Source of the DNA: an uncultured Oscillospiraceae bacterium
Lineage (GTDB): Bacteria; Bacillota; Clostridia; Oscillospirales; Oscillospiraceae
NCBI GenBank assembly: GCA_944385415.1
Contig: CALWXC010000039.1
Location: forward strand, 108,410 to 172,409
Length of the DNA: 64,000 bases
Direction: 5' to 3'
Shown: positions 8,605 through 16,952 of the stretch, in pieces
Numbering within the stretch: the first letter of the stretch is position 1
Layout of the letters: each line of letters opens with the position of its first letter
The notes under the pieces: generated by a model
What the model saw: the letters and a program-made list of their open reading frames with translations, nothing else
Told to the model about the DNA's origin: nothing
The model's database searches: none
Position numbers and translations under genes: made by a program

Positions 8605-11600
8605 AAACACACAAGCAATTCTTTCGGCGGCTGTGCGCCTCTCTGGCGGCTGCTGCGGTAGTACTGTCCTTGCTGCCTCCGGTGTCGGCAGCCAACAGCA
8701 TTTCCATTGCCTCCCTGGAGGACTGGAAAGCATTCACTGACCGCTGTGTCCGGGACACCTATTCCCAGGGATTGACGGTGGAACTGACAGCGGATTTAGA
8801 TTTTACAGACCATACCGTGGAGCCGGTACCCATCTTCCAGGGTACCTTCCATGGAAATGGCCACACCATCACCGGCTGGAGCTATACGGAGAAAGGCTCC
8901 ACCGTAGGATTGTTCCGTACAGTGACTGCCACTGCTGTGGTGGATGGTTTGACACTGGATGCCACTGTTGACCCCGGCGGCACCGCCTCCACCGTAGGGC
9001 TGCTCTGCGGCGATAATTCCGGCATCCTGCAAAACTGCACGGTGCGTGGTACCTTGTCGGCCCAGACGGACGTCGGCGGTATCGCCGGCTGTAACGAGGA
9101 ATCGGGCCAAATTATCAACTGTATCAGCCATGCCCATGTGACCGCTGTCACCAACGGCGGCGGCATTGTCGGCAACAACCTGGGTACCGTGTCGGGCTGC
9201 ATCAATACGGGCATTCTCAACGATGACCCGGACCAGACGATTCCCACCAGCATTGGCGGCATTGCCGGGCTGTCCCGCGGCACCCTGACCGGCTGTAGCA
9301 ACCAAGGCGCTGTGGGCTACGACCACCTGGGCTACAACATGGGCGGTATCGTGGGCCTGCAATCCGGAACTGTTCTGGACTGCACCAACAGCGGGACCAT
9401 TCGCGGCCGTAAGGACGTGGGCGGCATCGTGGGCCAATTTGAGCCCAGCACCCATGTGACCTATGGTCCCTCCCCTGTTGATCAGCTCAATGATACGCTG
9501 TCGGGGCTCATGACGGAGATGACTGCACTCACTGACCGGCTCTACGCCATTTCCTCCAGCAGCGTGGACGACGTCCAGATCATCCACGACGCGCTGGCCG
9601 AAATTCAGGAGCAGGCGCATTCCGCCGGTTCGGAAAGTCTGGAGAATGTGCAGGAGCTTTCCGATCAGCTCCATATCCACGCAACAGCCATCAGTGATGC
9701 CATCACCCAGGGCCGAACCGTCATGGATGCGTTCCATTCCACTGCCCATCAGGATTTTGAGGACCTGCTGGACGCCTCTGATATGTTTTCCGATGCTCTC
9801 CATGCTATGGCTGATCAGCTGGATGAGGGACTGCGCGATACGCTGCATGCAGCTGACAGCGCATCATCGGATATTCATCGCCAGGTGCAGTCCATCCAAT
9901 CTGCCATAAATCAAATGGACTGGGAACTAACGGAACTGCATAATTACGTGGAGACCGTGATCTCCCTGCTCAATAGCGGTGATCTGCTGGGAGCACTGAC
10001 CACTCCGCTGCCGGACATGAACCCCAGAGGAAACCTCAATGCCATTGGTACAGCTCTGGTCAATATCGGCTCCAGTCTGGACACGCTGACCAGCCAGTGG
10101 AGCACAATCTACAACCATACTTCCGACCAAATGGAGCAGGAGCGGGAGCAGGCCCAACAGGCTGCGGAACAGATTCGGAATACGGCAGGCCATCTCAATG
10201 ATGCCGCCTATGCCATGACCCAATCCCTCTCCAGCGTGACGGAGCAGCTGCAAACCAACTACGACGCCATTCGGGAGCTAGTGAAGACTCATACTGACAG
10301 TCTCAACCAAACCGCCCAGGAGACCGGCGACGCCATCAACGACCAGCTGGATATCCTGTCGGATCAGGTGCAGCAGATGACCGACAAGGCAGCAGCAGAC
10401 AATGATCTGCTGCACGAGACGACCACAGCCTTGCTGGACCAAATGGATCAGGTACGCCAGGCCATTTACGATATGGTTCGGGAGCCGGAATTGACCGTGG
10501 AAGAGCTTACCGACATCACGGAGGGGCCAGGCCTGCTCTCCGGCTGTGCCGTCACCGGCGATGTCTACGGCGACAGCAACACCGGCGGACTGGTCGGCGT
10601 TGTCTCCACGGAACTGGGCGACGACCCAGAGGCCACCTTCTCCATGGAGGACATGGAATTGCTGTCCGATGTGTACGCAACGCTGCGAGCCGTCATCCGT
10701 GACAGTCGCTTTGACGGCACAGTTACCGTACGCAACGACTGTGGTGGCGGCATCGTGGGCCGCAGCGAGTCCGGCGCTATTGTCAACTGTGTAGCCCGCG
10801 GCACCGTGGAAACCGGTACCGACTATTGCGGCGGCATAGCCGGACGCACCGAAGGCATCGTCTCCAACTGCGCCGCCCTGGTGGATTTGACCGGCGGCAG
10901 CTGGGTAGGCGGCATCACCGGTTTGGGCGCGGATATCAGCGGCTGCCGCGCCATGGTGCGGGACAAGGGCGACGGCGAATACCGCGGCGCCATTGCCGGT
11001 CAAAGTGATGGTGAACTGACAGACAACCGTTATTTGATGGAAGACCTTCCCGGACTGGACGGCGTGGACTATGCAGACCGGGCTGAAGGTCTGGACTTTG
11101 CATCCTTTTCCCAGCTCTCCGGCGTTCCTGCCGATTTTCTGACCTTTTCCTATCGCTATGTGGTGGACGGTGAAACCATTGCAGAGATTCCGTTCTCCTA
11201 CGGCGGCGATTTGGACGAGAGCAAGATTCCCACTGTTCCACAGCACGACGGAGTCTATGGCCAATGGCCGGAATGCCCCACTGAACAGTTGACCCGTTCC
11301 ATGGTGCTGGAGGCTCAGTTCACAGCGCCTACCACTGCTCTGTCCAGCGGCGGCGCCATTCCGGCGCTTCTGGTACAGGGGGACTTTGGCCCCGATGTAT
11401 CGTTGCGCGTAACAGAGGAACCGCTGGACGGAGCGCCCACCGGAGCAGTGGCCGCCTATGGCTACACCATAGAAAATTTCTCTGGAGATGCGGTAACCTT
11501 GCGTCTGCGGGCGGCTGACTGCTCTCATCCGACGGTTTACCTCTGGCAGGATGGCCAGTGGCAGCCGGTGGATACCGAGACGGACGGCTCCTATCTCCTG

Positions 11601-11744
11601 TGTACCGCACCAGCCAACGGCAAGATTCTGCTGACGGACAATCCCCCGGTATGGCCCATCCCGGCCGCCATCGGCGGTGTGGTTGTGATCGCCGCCGTCG
11701 TTTTGCTGCTGGTCCATCATCGGAAACGGGCCCGGTCCGCTTGA
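8601..11744 (+). CDS. large secreted, membrane-anchored GLUG-repeat/coiled-coil protein
   Basis: 1047 residues. A signal peptide (about 1-31, LAAAAVVLSLLPPVSAANS) comes first. Then comes a beta-solenoid-like block of GLUG-type repeats (GGIAGxxxG, GGIVGxxxG; about 90-290). A long helical coiled-coil region (about 300-640) rich in Asp, Gln and heptad Leu follows. A second GLUG block (about 650-800) leads to beta-rich domains and a C-terminal membrane helix (about 1020-1038) with a basic tail. The start codon overlaps the exporter stop (ATGA), so the two are translated together. It may form an extracellular partner of the MMPL protein; function unknown. Confidence 0.8.
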   Translation: MKTHKQFFRRLCASLAAAAVVLSLLPPVSAANSISIASLEDWKAFTDRCVRDTYSQGLTVELTADLDFTDHTVEPVPIFQGTFHGNGHTITGWSYTEKGSTVGLFRTVTATAVVDGLTLDATVDPGGTASTVGLLCGDNSGILQNCTVRGTLSAQTDVGGIAGCNEESGQIINCISHAHVTAVTNGGGIVGNNLGTVSGCINTGILNDDPDQTIPTSIGGIAGLSRGTLTGCSNQGAVGYDHLGYNMGGIVGLQSGTVLDCTNSGTIRGRKDVGGIVGQFEPSTHVTYGPSPVDQLNDTLSGLMTEMTALTDRLYAISSSSVDDVQIIHDALAEIQEQAHSAGSESLENVQELSDQLHIHATAISDAITQGRTVMDAFHSTAHQDFEDLLDASDMFSDALHAMADQLDEGLRDTLHAADSASSDIHRQVQSIQSAINQMDWELTELHNYVETVISLLNSGDLLGALTTPLPDMNPRGNLNAIGTALVNIGSSLDTLTSQWSTIYNHTSDQMEQEREQAQQAAEQIRNTAGHLNDAAYAMTQSLSSVTEQLQTNYDAIRELVKTHTDSLNQTAQETGDAINDQLDILSDQVQQMTDKAAADNDLLHETTTALLDQMDQVRQAIYDMVREPELTVEELTDITEGPGLLSGCAVTGDVYGDSNTGGLVGVVSTELGDDPEATFSMEDMELLSDVYATLRAVIRDSRFDGTVTVRNDCGGGIVGRSESGAIVNCVARGTVETGTDYCGGIAGRTEGIVSNCAALVDLTGGSWVGGITGLGADISGCRAMVRDKGDGEYRGAIAGQSDGELTDNRYLMEDLPGLDGVDYADRAEGLDFASFSQLSGVPADFLTFSYRYVVDGETIAEIPFSYGGDLDESKIPTVPQHDGVYGQWPECPTEQLTRSMVLEAQFTAPTTALSSGGAIPALLVQGDFGPDVSLRVTEEPLDGAPTGAVAAYGYTIENFSGDAVTLRLRAADCSHPTVYLWQDGQWQPVDTETDGSYLLCTAPANGKILLTDNPPVWPIPAAIGGVVVIAAVVLLLVHHRKRARSA

Positions 11745-11775
11745 ACCAAAGATGGATTTTTTTCGACGGTTGTGA

Positions 11776-11781
11776 TATGAT
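11776..11781 (+). promoter_or_regulatory. possible extended -10 promoter for the YbaK-like gene
   Basis: TATGAT with a TG dinucleotide one base upstream (11773-11774) fits an extended -10 element about 47 bases before the GTG start. No good -35 box is visible. Weak call. Confidence 0.3.
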
Positions 11782-11827
11782 CGACCCATACTCCGGCATC
11801 AGTCCGGAAACCATGGGAGGAATGATC

Positions 11828-12295
11828 GTGTCCATTGAACGAGTGATCGCATATTTTCAGCAATTCGGCATGGCGGACCGGATTTTGCAGCTGGATGCAT
11901 CCAGCGCCACCGTTGCGTTGGCCGCGGAGGCGCTGCATTGTGAACCCTGCCGCATTGCCAAAACCCTGTCTTTTGCCGTCCACGACGATGCTGTTTTGAT
12001 CGTCGCTGCTGGTGACGCCCGCATTGATAACGCCAAATACAAGGCCAAATTCGGCGTCAAGGCAAAAATGCTTTCGCCGGAAGAAGCGGCGCAGCGCATT
12101 GGCCATGCGGTAGGCGGTGTGTGTCCATTTGCCGTCAACGACGGTGTCACCGTCTATCTGGACAAATCCCTTCAGCGGTTTGACACGGTCTTTCCCGCCT
12201 GCGGCAGCAGCAACAGTGCCATTGAATTGACTCTGGCGGAGCTGGAGCAATACTCCAACTCCGCCAGATGGGTGGACGTTTGTAAAGATTGGTGA
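11828..12295 (+). CDS. YbaK/EbsC-family aminoacyl-tRNA deacylase
   Basis: 155 residues. Proteins of this family hydrolyse mischarged aminoacyl-tRNA in trans or are close relatives with unknown substrates. The conserved elements are STVALAAEAL-like (here ATVALAAEALHCEPCRIAKT), VIVAAGDARIDNAKYK and GVCPFAVNDGVTVYLDKSL, typical of the Clostridial branch. The GTG at 11828 is chosen: GGGAGGA lies six bases upstream and homologues start with M-S-I-E. The frame is open far upstream but overlaps the previous gene without a start signal. The next gene, FmdE-like, follows after 36 bases and probably shares the transcript. Confidence 0.88.
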   Translation: MSIERVIAYFQQFGMADRILQLDASSATVALAAEALHCEPCRIAKTLSFAVHDDAVLIVAAGDARIDNAKYKAKFGVKAKMLSPEEAAQRIGHAVGGVCPFAVNDGVTVYLDKSLQRFDTVFPACGSSNSAIELTLAELEQYSNSARWVDVCKDW

Positions 12296-12331
12296 CCGCA
12301 TTTGCGGCAACACAGGAAAGGAGCCTATTGC

Positions 12332-12871
12332 ATGGACCAAGCAAACGCACAAGCGCTGTGGCAGCGGGCCATTGATTTTCATGGCCACACCTGCCCCGGC
12401 ATTGCCATCGGTTACCGGGCCGCTGTTTATGCCATGGAGCTGTTGGAGCTGGAATTTTCCGACGATGAACAGGTGGTCTGCATTACGGAAAACGACGCCT
12501 GTGGTGTGGACGCCATTCAGTCCATTCTGGGCTGTTCCGTCGGCAAGGGCAATTTGTTGTTCCACTTACGGGGAAAACAGGCATTCTCCTTCTACCGGCG
12601 CTCTACGGGCCAATCGGTACGGCTGGTGCTCAATCCCCGCCCTCGGGGTCTGAGCCGAGAGGACTCCCTCCGCTGGATTCTGGAAAAGCCCGCCGCGGAA
12701 CTATTCGCAGTCAAAAAGCCCACCATTGCGCTGCCGGAATCCGCCCGGCTTTTCGATTCCTACGTCTGCGATTGCTGCGGCGAAGTCACCGGCGCCAACT
12801 GGATTCGCTTGTCCGGTGACAAAAAGCTGTGTCTCGATTGCTATTCCACTTATGACCGATTCAACGTATAA
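12332..12871 (+). CDS. FmdE-family protein with C-terminal zinc ribbon
   Basis: 179 residues. The N-terminal domain carries DFHGHTCPGIAIGYRAA with the family Cys-His cluster, and ENDACGVDAIQSILGCSVGKGN, which define the FmdE fold first named from a molybdenum formylmethanofuran dehydrogenase operon. The C-terminus has two CxxC pairs (VCDCCGEV and LCLDCYST), a TraR/DksA-like zinc ribbon. The protein probably binds metal, perhaps for cofactor insertion into a molybdoenzyme, but no such enzyme is encoded in this window. ATG at 12332 follows AAAGGAG. A hairpin terminator follows. Confidence 0.85.
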   Translation: MDQANAQALWQRAIDFHGHTCPGIAIGYRAAVYAMELLELEFSDDEQVVCITENDACGVDAIQSILGCSVGKGNLLFHLRGKQAFSFYRRSTGQSVRLVLNPRPRGLSREDSLRWILEKPAAELFAVKKPTIALPESARLFDSYVCDCCGEVTGANWIRLSGDKKLCLDCYSTYDRFNV

Positions 12872-12875
12872 AAGA

Positions 12876-12909
12876 CAGGGAGCAGAAGCCTTGCGGTTTC
12901 TGCTCCCTG
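12876..12909. terminator. bidirectional hairpin terminator
   Basis: CAGGGAGCAGAA (12876-12887) pairs perfectly with TTCTGCTCCCTG (12898-12909), and three further pairs, including one G-U, close a tetraloop. It separates the FmdE gene from the convergent glycosyltransferase gene. Confidence 0.85.
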
Positions 12910-12914
12910 GTGCT

Positions 12915-14063
12915 TTATAAAATTTTCATATTCTGCAGTATGGATTCCATCTGTGCCACTCGGGCATCCCAGGAGCTTTGGCGTCCGGCTTCCATGCGGG
13001 CGTTCACTCGTTCGGGAGTCGTGTCCTCGATGGCTTGTGCACAGCAATCAATAAACTCCTCCGGCGTTCGGGCTACCTGCATGATGGATTCATATTGCAG
13101 CACCTGGTCCGGCTGCGGCGTGGAGACAATGGGCTTTCCTGTGGCCAGATACTCATAGAACTTCAACGGGCTCACATCCTTGCTCAGATCGCCGGATGCA
13201 AACAGATTCAAACACACATCAAAGGCCGCCAGATAGTCCGGCAGCTGTTCATGGGGTTTCAGGCCCAGGAAATAGACGTTTGGCAACGCCCGTAGGGCCG
13301 ACAAGTCCACACCGGGCTTTTCCTTGCCGATAAAGACGAAATTCCACTGAGGACGGGCCTTGGCTGCATGGACCACCCAGCCATATTCAATGCAGCTTTG
13401 CAGCGCACCGACGAATCCCAGAATGGGCCCTTCCAGCGTTTGAAGTTCCTGGGGTACAGGCCGGGGTTCGGCAGCTTTGCAGAACAGCTCAAAGTTGGCG
13501 CCGTTGGGAATAAATGTGGCCTTGGAATTGGCGGCTTTCAGCCGCTGGCACAGGCTGTCGGCTGTGGCAAAGACCATATCACTCTTGGCAGCCAGGTCCA
13601 TTTCCATTTGGTCCACCAGTTGAGGATTCATCAAGCCGCCATAGGCCGAATGGCGGTCCACGCAGTCATAGACCAAGGCACTGTGGGGCACATGGTCCAC
13701 CAAATCAGCACAAACCGGTGAATACGTCCACAGAACAGGCTTTTCAAACCCGTGGTACTTCATCACTTTGCGGACATAGGCAGCCATTCGCTTTTGATTC
13801 AGCCGATTAATCCAGCGATACTTATTGAAAAAGGGCAGCACCGGCGGCAGTGCATAAACCGTAATATGGTCCGTCACCTTTTCACCGGGCTTTCGGTAGG
13901 CCTTACAGTGGGCCAGGGCGCTGCGGTCCTTGATGGGTGCGATGATGGACACCGACGGGTCGAAATACAACACCTCCGCGTCATGCAGGCGGCTCATGAC
14001 CTGCTGCTTTCTTGTGGGAATGGGATACCACGGCGACGTGGCCAGACAGACGATTTGTTTCAT
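12915..14063 (-). CDS. glycosyltransferase (GT-B fold)
   Basis: 382 residues. A two-Rossmann GT-B enzyme is suggested by an N-terminal half with LVYDCVDRHSAYGG and FATADSLCQRL, and a C-terminal donor-binding half with GPILGFVGAL, NVYFLGLKPHEQLPDYLAA and PLKFYEYLATGKPIVSTP (the E-x7-E-like donor motif region). Similar proteins decorate teichuronic acids or exopolysaccharides. The start overlaps the stop of the upstream GT4-CsaB gene by four bases, so it should act on the same wall polymer. Sugar specificity cannot be read from the sequence. Confidence 0.85.
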   Translation of the reverse strand: MKQIVCLATSPWYPIPTRKQQVMSRLHDAEVLYFDPSVSIIAPIKDRSALAHCKAYRKPGEKVTDHITVYALPPVLPFFNKYRWINRLNQKRMAAYVRKVMKYHGFEKPVLWTYSPVCADLVDHVPHSALVYDCVDRHSAYGGLMNPQLVDQMEMDLAAKSDMVFATADSLCQRLKAANSKATFIPNGANFELFCKAAEPRPVPQELQTLEGPILGFVGALQSCIEYGWVVHAAKARPQWNFVFIGKEKPGVDLSALRALPNVYFLGLKPHEQLPDYLAAFDVCLNLFASGDLSKDVSPLKFYEYLATGKPIVSTPQPDQVLQYESIMQVARTPEEFIDCCAQAIEDTTPERVNARMEAGRQSSWDARVAQMESILQNMKIL

Positions 14064-16276
14064 GGCTCCTCCAATAGTGTTCGTGCGACGTCCTCGTTTT
14101 CCGCCGCCAGGACCCGCAGATGCTCAATGGTTTCCGGTGCGTCCCGGCCTTCGGCCAATGCCTCGGCAATGGAGGCCATAAGCCGCTCGGTGGTGACGTC
14201 TTCCAGGTCCATATAATGTTTTTTACCCATGTAATCCAGAAACGCCCGGACCTTGGGGTCGTATACAGCGCCCACCACCGGCGTTCCCACGGCGGCGGCA
14301 AATATCAACGCATGGAGCCGCATGGAAACTACCACTTCCATCCGGCCCAGAATGCCAACAATGAGATCGCCGTCGTTGGGTACTGTCAGCACCGGACAGG
14401 CGCTTTTCATCTGGTCTGCCGCCAGATGGCAGGCCGACTGGTCGTGCTTTGTCTCCAGCGCCAGGAAAATGGGCGTCAGGCCGAACTTTCGCTTCACCGC
14501 TTCCGCTGCCGCTGCAAAACACGGCGCTTTCTCTCCGTAGCCGGGCCAGTTCCGTACGACAAACATGGCATACTGGCCATTGGGGTCCAGATGATTCCGC
14601 AGGAACCACCCGTCCACCCGATCAGCATCAGCCGGATGCAAAAGCAATGCCGGGTCTGCCGTCACATAGATATTTGGCTTGCGGACACCCATGCGCACCA
14701 GTTCGTCTTCGGAGGTGTCCTCCCGCAGCGTCACGCCGTCCACATACCGGTCGATGACCCGGCCGGCCCACCGCATATTGATGGGGTGGGTAATGGGACC
14801 GATGCCGCAGCCGTACATGAGGACCCGGTTTCCCGTCGCTTTGGCCAAGTGGATACTGGCCAGATAGTAATAGAGGGAACGGGTACTGGTTACGTCCTGA
14901 ATCAAGCTGCCACCGCCGTTGAGATAGAGTTTTGTATGCCGCATAATCCGCAGAAAGCCCGGCAAATTAAAGGTGTGGACCGCGCCGATGCGGTACTGAA
15001 TTTTCGTCTCCCGCGGTGTCCGCGTCAGCACATACAGGGGCATGTCCGGGTCGATGTGCTGCATCTGTCCCACAATGGCGTGGAGAATGGAGTCATCACC
15101 GGCGTTGCCCTTGCCGTAAGCGCCGCAGATCAAAACGCCGTCCCGCTTGCGTCGGGGCCGCTGGGACCGGCGGATCATAATGCGGTAAATCTCTTTCTGC
15201 TTCTCCACCGTGGCCGAAGCGGAAAAGTCCCTGCGGGCCTTTTCATACAGCTGCCGACCCAACCGCTGCCGCAGGCCGTCGTCCTGGGCCAGGGAAATCA
15301 TCTGTTCCGCCAATTCCTCATCATTTTGCGCGGTGAACAACAGGCCCGTTACGCCGTGCTCGATCAGATCAGGGATGCCGCCAACACGGGAAGCAATGGT
15401 TGCGCACTGGTGGCGGGCGCCTTCCGTTAAAGCATAGGGGAATGTCTCGGACAAGGAGGTCAACGTGTTGACATCCACGGCGTTATAAAAGCTCTCCATG
15501 TCCCCTACCCAGCCCGCAAAGCATACCGAACCCTGGGGGCAGGTCTCCCCTGCCAGCCGCCGCAGATCTGCCATCTGTTCGCCATCACCAGCAATGACCA
15601 GCCGTGCCGACGGCACTTGGCGGACGGTACGGGCAAAACCACGAATCAGCGTGCCCACATCCTTGACGGCACTGAGCCGGGCCGCGATGCCAAACACCAC
15701 GCTGTCCGCATCCGTCTGGAGCCCGATGCTGTTCAGGTACGTTTGCCGGTCCATGGCAGGCGCCACAGGGGTGAACTCCACGCCGTTATAGATGGAAAAC
15801 ATGGTTTGCGGATCAAATCCCCGGGCAATCAGCAGTTCGGCCATGGCATCGGAAACGCCGATGTGATAAGGAATTTTCCGAACGCAAATGGTGTTGATGG
15901 TACCATAGGTCAAATGGTGGATGGGACGGCCCAGGTAATCCAGACGGTAGTCGGAATGGACCGTAGTCACCACCGGGGCCTGAATTTTGCGCCGCAGCAA
16001 AGACCCGATCAGGTTTGCCCTGGAACCGTGACAGTGGACCACCTGATAGCCACCGGCGTTGATCTCCCCGGCCAGGATTGCCGCCACCCGCAGCACGTTT
16101 TTATCGGGGTAGACAATGGTCTCAATACCCAATTCCCTGGCCTCCTGAGCAAAGGGGCCTTCCATAAAGCAGACGAGACGGACCTCTTCCGTCCGGCTCA
16201 GCCCCTTTAACAGAGACAGAACGTGGGTTTTGGCGCCGCCCACATCGCCGCCTGAGATGAGATGTATGATTTTCAT
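14060..16276 (-). CDS. csaB: fused GT4 glycosyltransferase - CsaB polysaccharide pyruvyltransferase
   Basis: 738 residues in two enzymes. Residues 1-375 form a GT4 glycosyltransferase (starts MKIIHLISGGDVGGAKTHV; SIYNGVEF, GIAARLSAVKD, ADxxxxTSLSETFPYALTEG-like region around the donor site). Residues about 385-738 form a polysaccharide pyruvyltransferase of the CsaB type (GVLICGAYGKGNAGDDSIL, YLNGGGSLIQDVTS, VSMRLHALIFAAAVGTPVVG). CsaB adds ketal-pyruvate to the secondary cell-wall polymer, which is the anchor for SLH domains. The ATG at 16276 has GGAG seven bases upstream; the frame is open over 100 codons further but crosses the divergent promoter. Overlaps the next glycosyltransferase by four bases. 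Confidence 0.9.
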   Translation of the reverse strand: MKIIHLISGGDVGGAKTHVLSLLKGLSRTEEVRLVCFMEGPFAQEARELGIETIVYPDKNVLRVAAILAGEINAGGYQVVHCHGSRANLIGSLLRRKIQAPVVTTVHSDYRLDYLGRPIHHLTYGTINTICVRKIPYHIGVSDAMAELLIARGFDPQTMFSIYNGVEFTPVAPAMDRQTYLNSIGLQTDADSVVFGIAARLSAVKDVGTLIRGFARTVRQVPSARLVIAGDGEQMADLRRLAGETCPQGSVCFAGWVGDMESFYNAVDVNTLTSLSETFPYALTEGARHQCATIASRVGGIPDLIEHGVTGLLFTAQNDEELAEQMISLAQDDGLRQRLGRQLYEKARRDFSASATVEKQKEIYRIMIRRSQRPRRKRDGVLICGAYGKGNAGDDSILHAIVGQMQHIDPDMPLYVLTRTPRETKIQYRIGAVHTFNLPGFLRIMRHTKLYLNGGGSLIQDVTSTRSLYYYLASIHLAKATGNRVLMYGCGIGPITHPINMRWAGRVIDRYVDGVTLREDTSEDELVRMGVRKPNIYVTADPALLLHPADADRVDGWFLRNHLDPNGQYAMFVVRNWPGYGEKAPCFAAAAEAVKRKFGLTPIFLALETKHDQSACHLAADQMKSACPVLTVPNDGDLIVGILGRMEVVVSMRLHALIFAAAVGTPVVGAVYDPKVRAFLDYMGKKHYMDLEDVTTERLMASIAEALAEGRDAPETIEHLRVLAAENEDVARTLLEEP

Positions 16277-16298
16277 AAACACGCTCCGTAATTTAACC

Positions 16299-16327
16299 TT
16301 GTAGAACTCGTCAAAATCCGGTATAAT
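16299..16327 (+). promoter_or_regulatory. promoter for the DUF4330/ligase-like pair
   Basis: TTGTAG (16299-16304) and TATAAT (16322-16327) with a 17-base spacer, about 110 bases before the TTG start at 16440. It lies back to back with the csaB promoter. Confidence 0.6.
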
Positions 16328-16372
16328 AGGAAGACATTGCGCGGGCTGTGCCGGGCAATGCGATGCGGTATC

Positions 16373-16401
16373 ATTATAGTATACTTGCCTGTCGGAATCA
16401 A
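16373..16401 (-). promoter_or_regulatory. promoter for the csaB operon
   Basis: Minus-strand TTGATT (16396-16401) and TATAAT (16373-16378) with a 17-base spacer, about 97 bases before the csaB start. The two divergent transcripts would overlap by some tens of bases at their 5' ends. Confidence 0.6.
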
Positions 16402-16439
16402 ATGCAAATGAGAAAAAAATATCGTAGGAGGAAATAATT

Positions 16440-16952
16440 TTGAAAATTCTTGACTCTAAGGGAAAACTCTTCGGCAAGATCAATCTGGTGGACTGTCTGG
16501 TGGTGCTGGTCATTCTGGCCGTAGTCATCGCAGCTGCGCTCAAGCTGACCGGCAGTTCCGTCAGCGATCTGACCAGCGGCTCCAATGCCGTTACCATTCG
16601 CTATGAGGTCCTATGCCCGAAAATTGATCCGACCACCTCTGACTATGCGGTAACCGAAATCGGCAAGCAGCTGATGAATAGCGGCGAAATGATTGACGCC
16701 TATATTACCGACTGCGTCATCGAGCCTCACATCGAGCCTGTGGAAGCGGCCGATGGTACGCTGCACTATGTAGAGGATACCACTTGCCACGATCTGCGCT
16801 TCACCATCGACGCCAATGTGCAGTTTGTGGGCAACGCCTATTCTGTCGGCACTCAGGAGCTGCGGGTTGGTAAGTCCCACATTGTCAAGACGGTGGGCCT
16901 GGAGGTCAACGGCACCATCTTGTCCATGGAAGAAGTGTCGGCCAATGAGTAA
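16440..16952 (+). CDS. DUF4330-domain membrane-anchored protein
   Basis: 170 residues. The N-terminus (MKILDSKGKLFGKINLVDCL) followed by a single membrane helix (about 20-38) is the signature of DUF4330 proteins, which are common next to wall-polysaccharide genes in Clostridia; no function is known. The rest is extracytoplasmic and beta-rich. The start is TTG, supported by AGGAGG eight bases upstream. The stop overlaps the start of the ligase-like gene by eight bases, so both probably serve the same surface polymer pathway as the divergent csaB operon. Confidence 0.8.
   Translation: MKILDSKGKLFGKINLVDCLVVLVILAVVIAAALKLTGSSVSDLTSGSNAVTIRYEVLCPKIDPTTSDYAVTEIGKQLMNSGEMIDAYITDCVIEPHIEPVEAADGTLHYVEDTTCHDLRFTIDANVQFVGNAYSVGTQELRVGKSHIVKTVGLEVNGTILSMEEVSANE

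Noticed and set aside
6046..8733. 895-codon open frame on the minus strand
   Set aside because: It is antisense to the MMPL gene, whose motifs and length are clear. The translation is His/Gln/Gly-rich and has no domain sense.
10278..11789. 503-codon minus-strand frame
   Set aside because: Antisense to the coiled-coil surface protein gene. No recognisable motif and no start signal.
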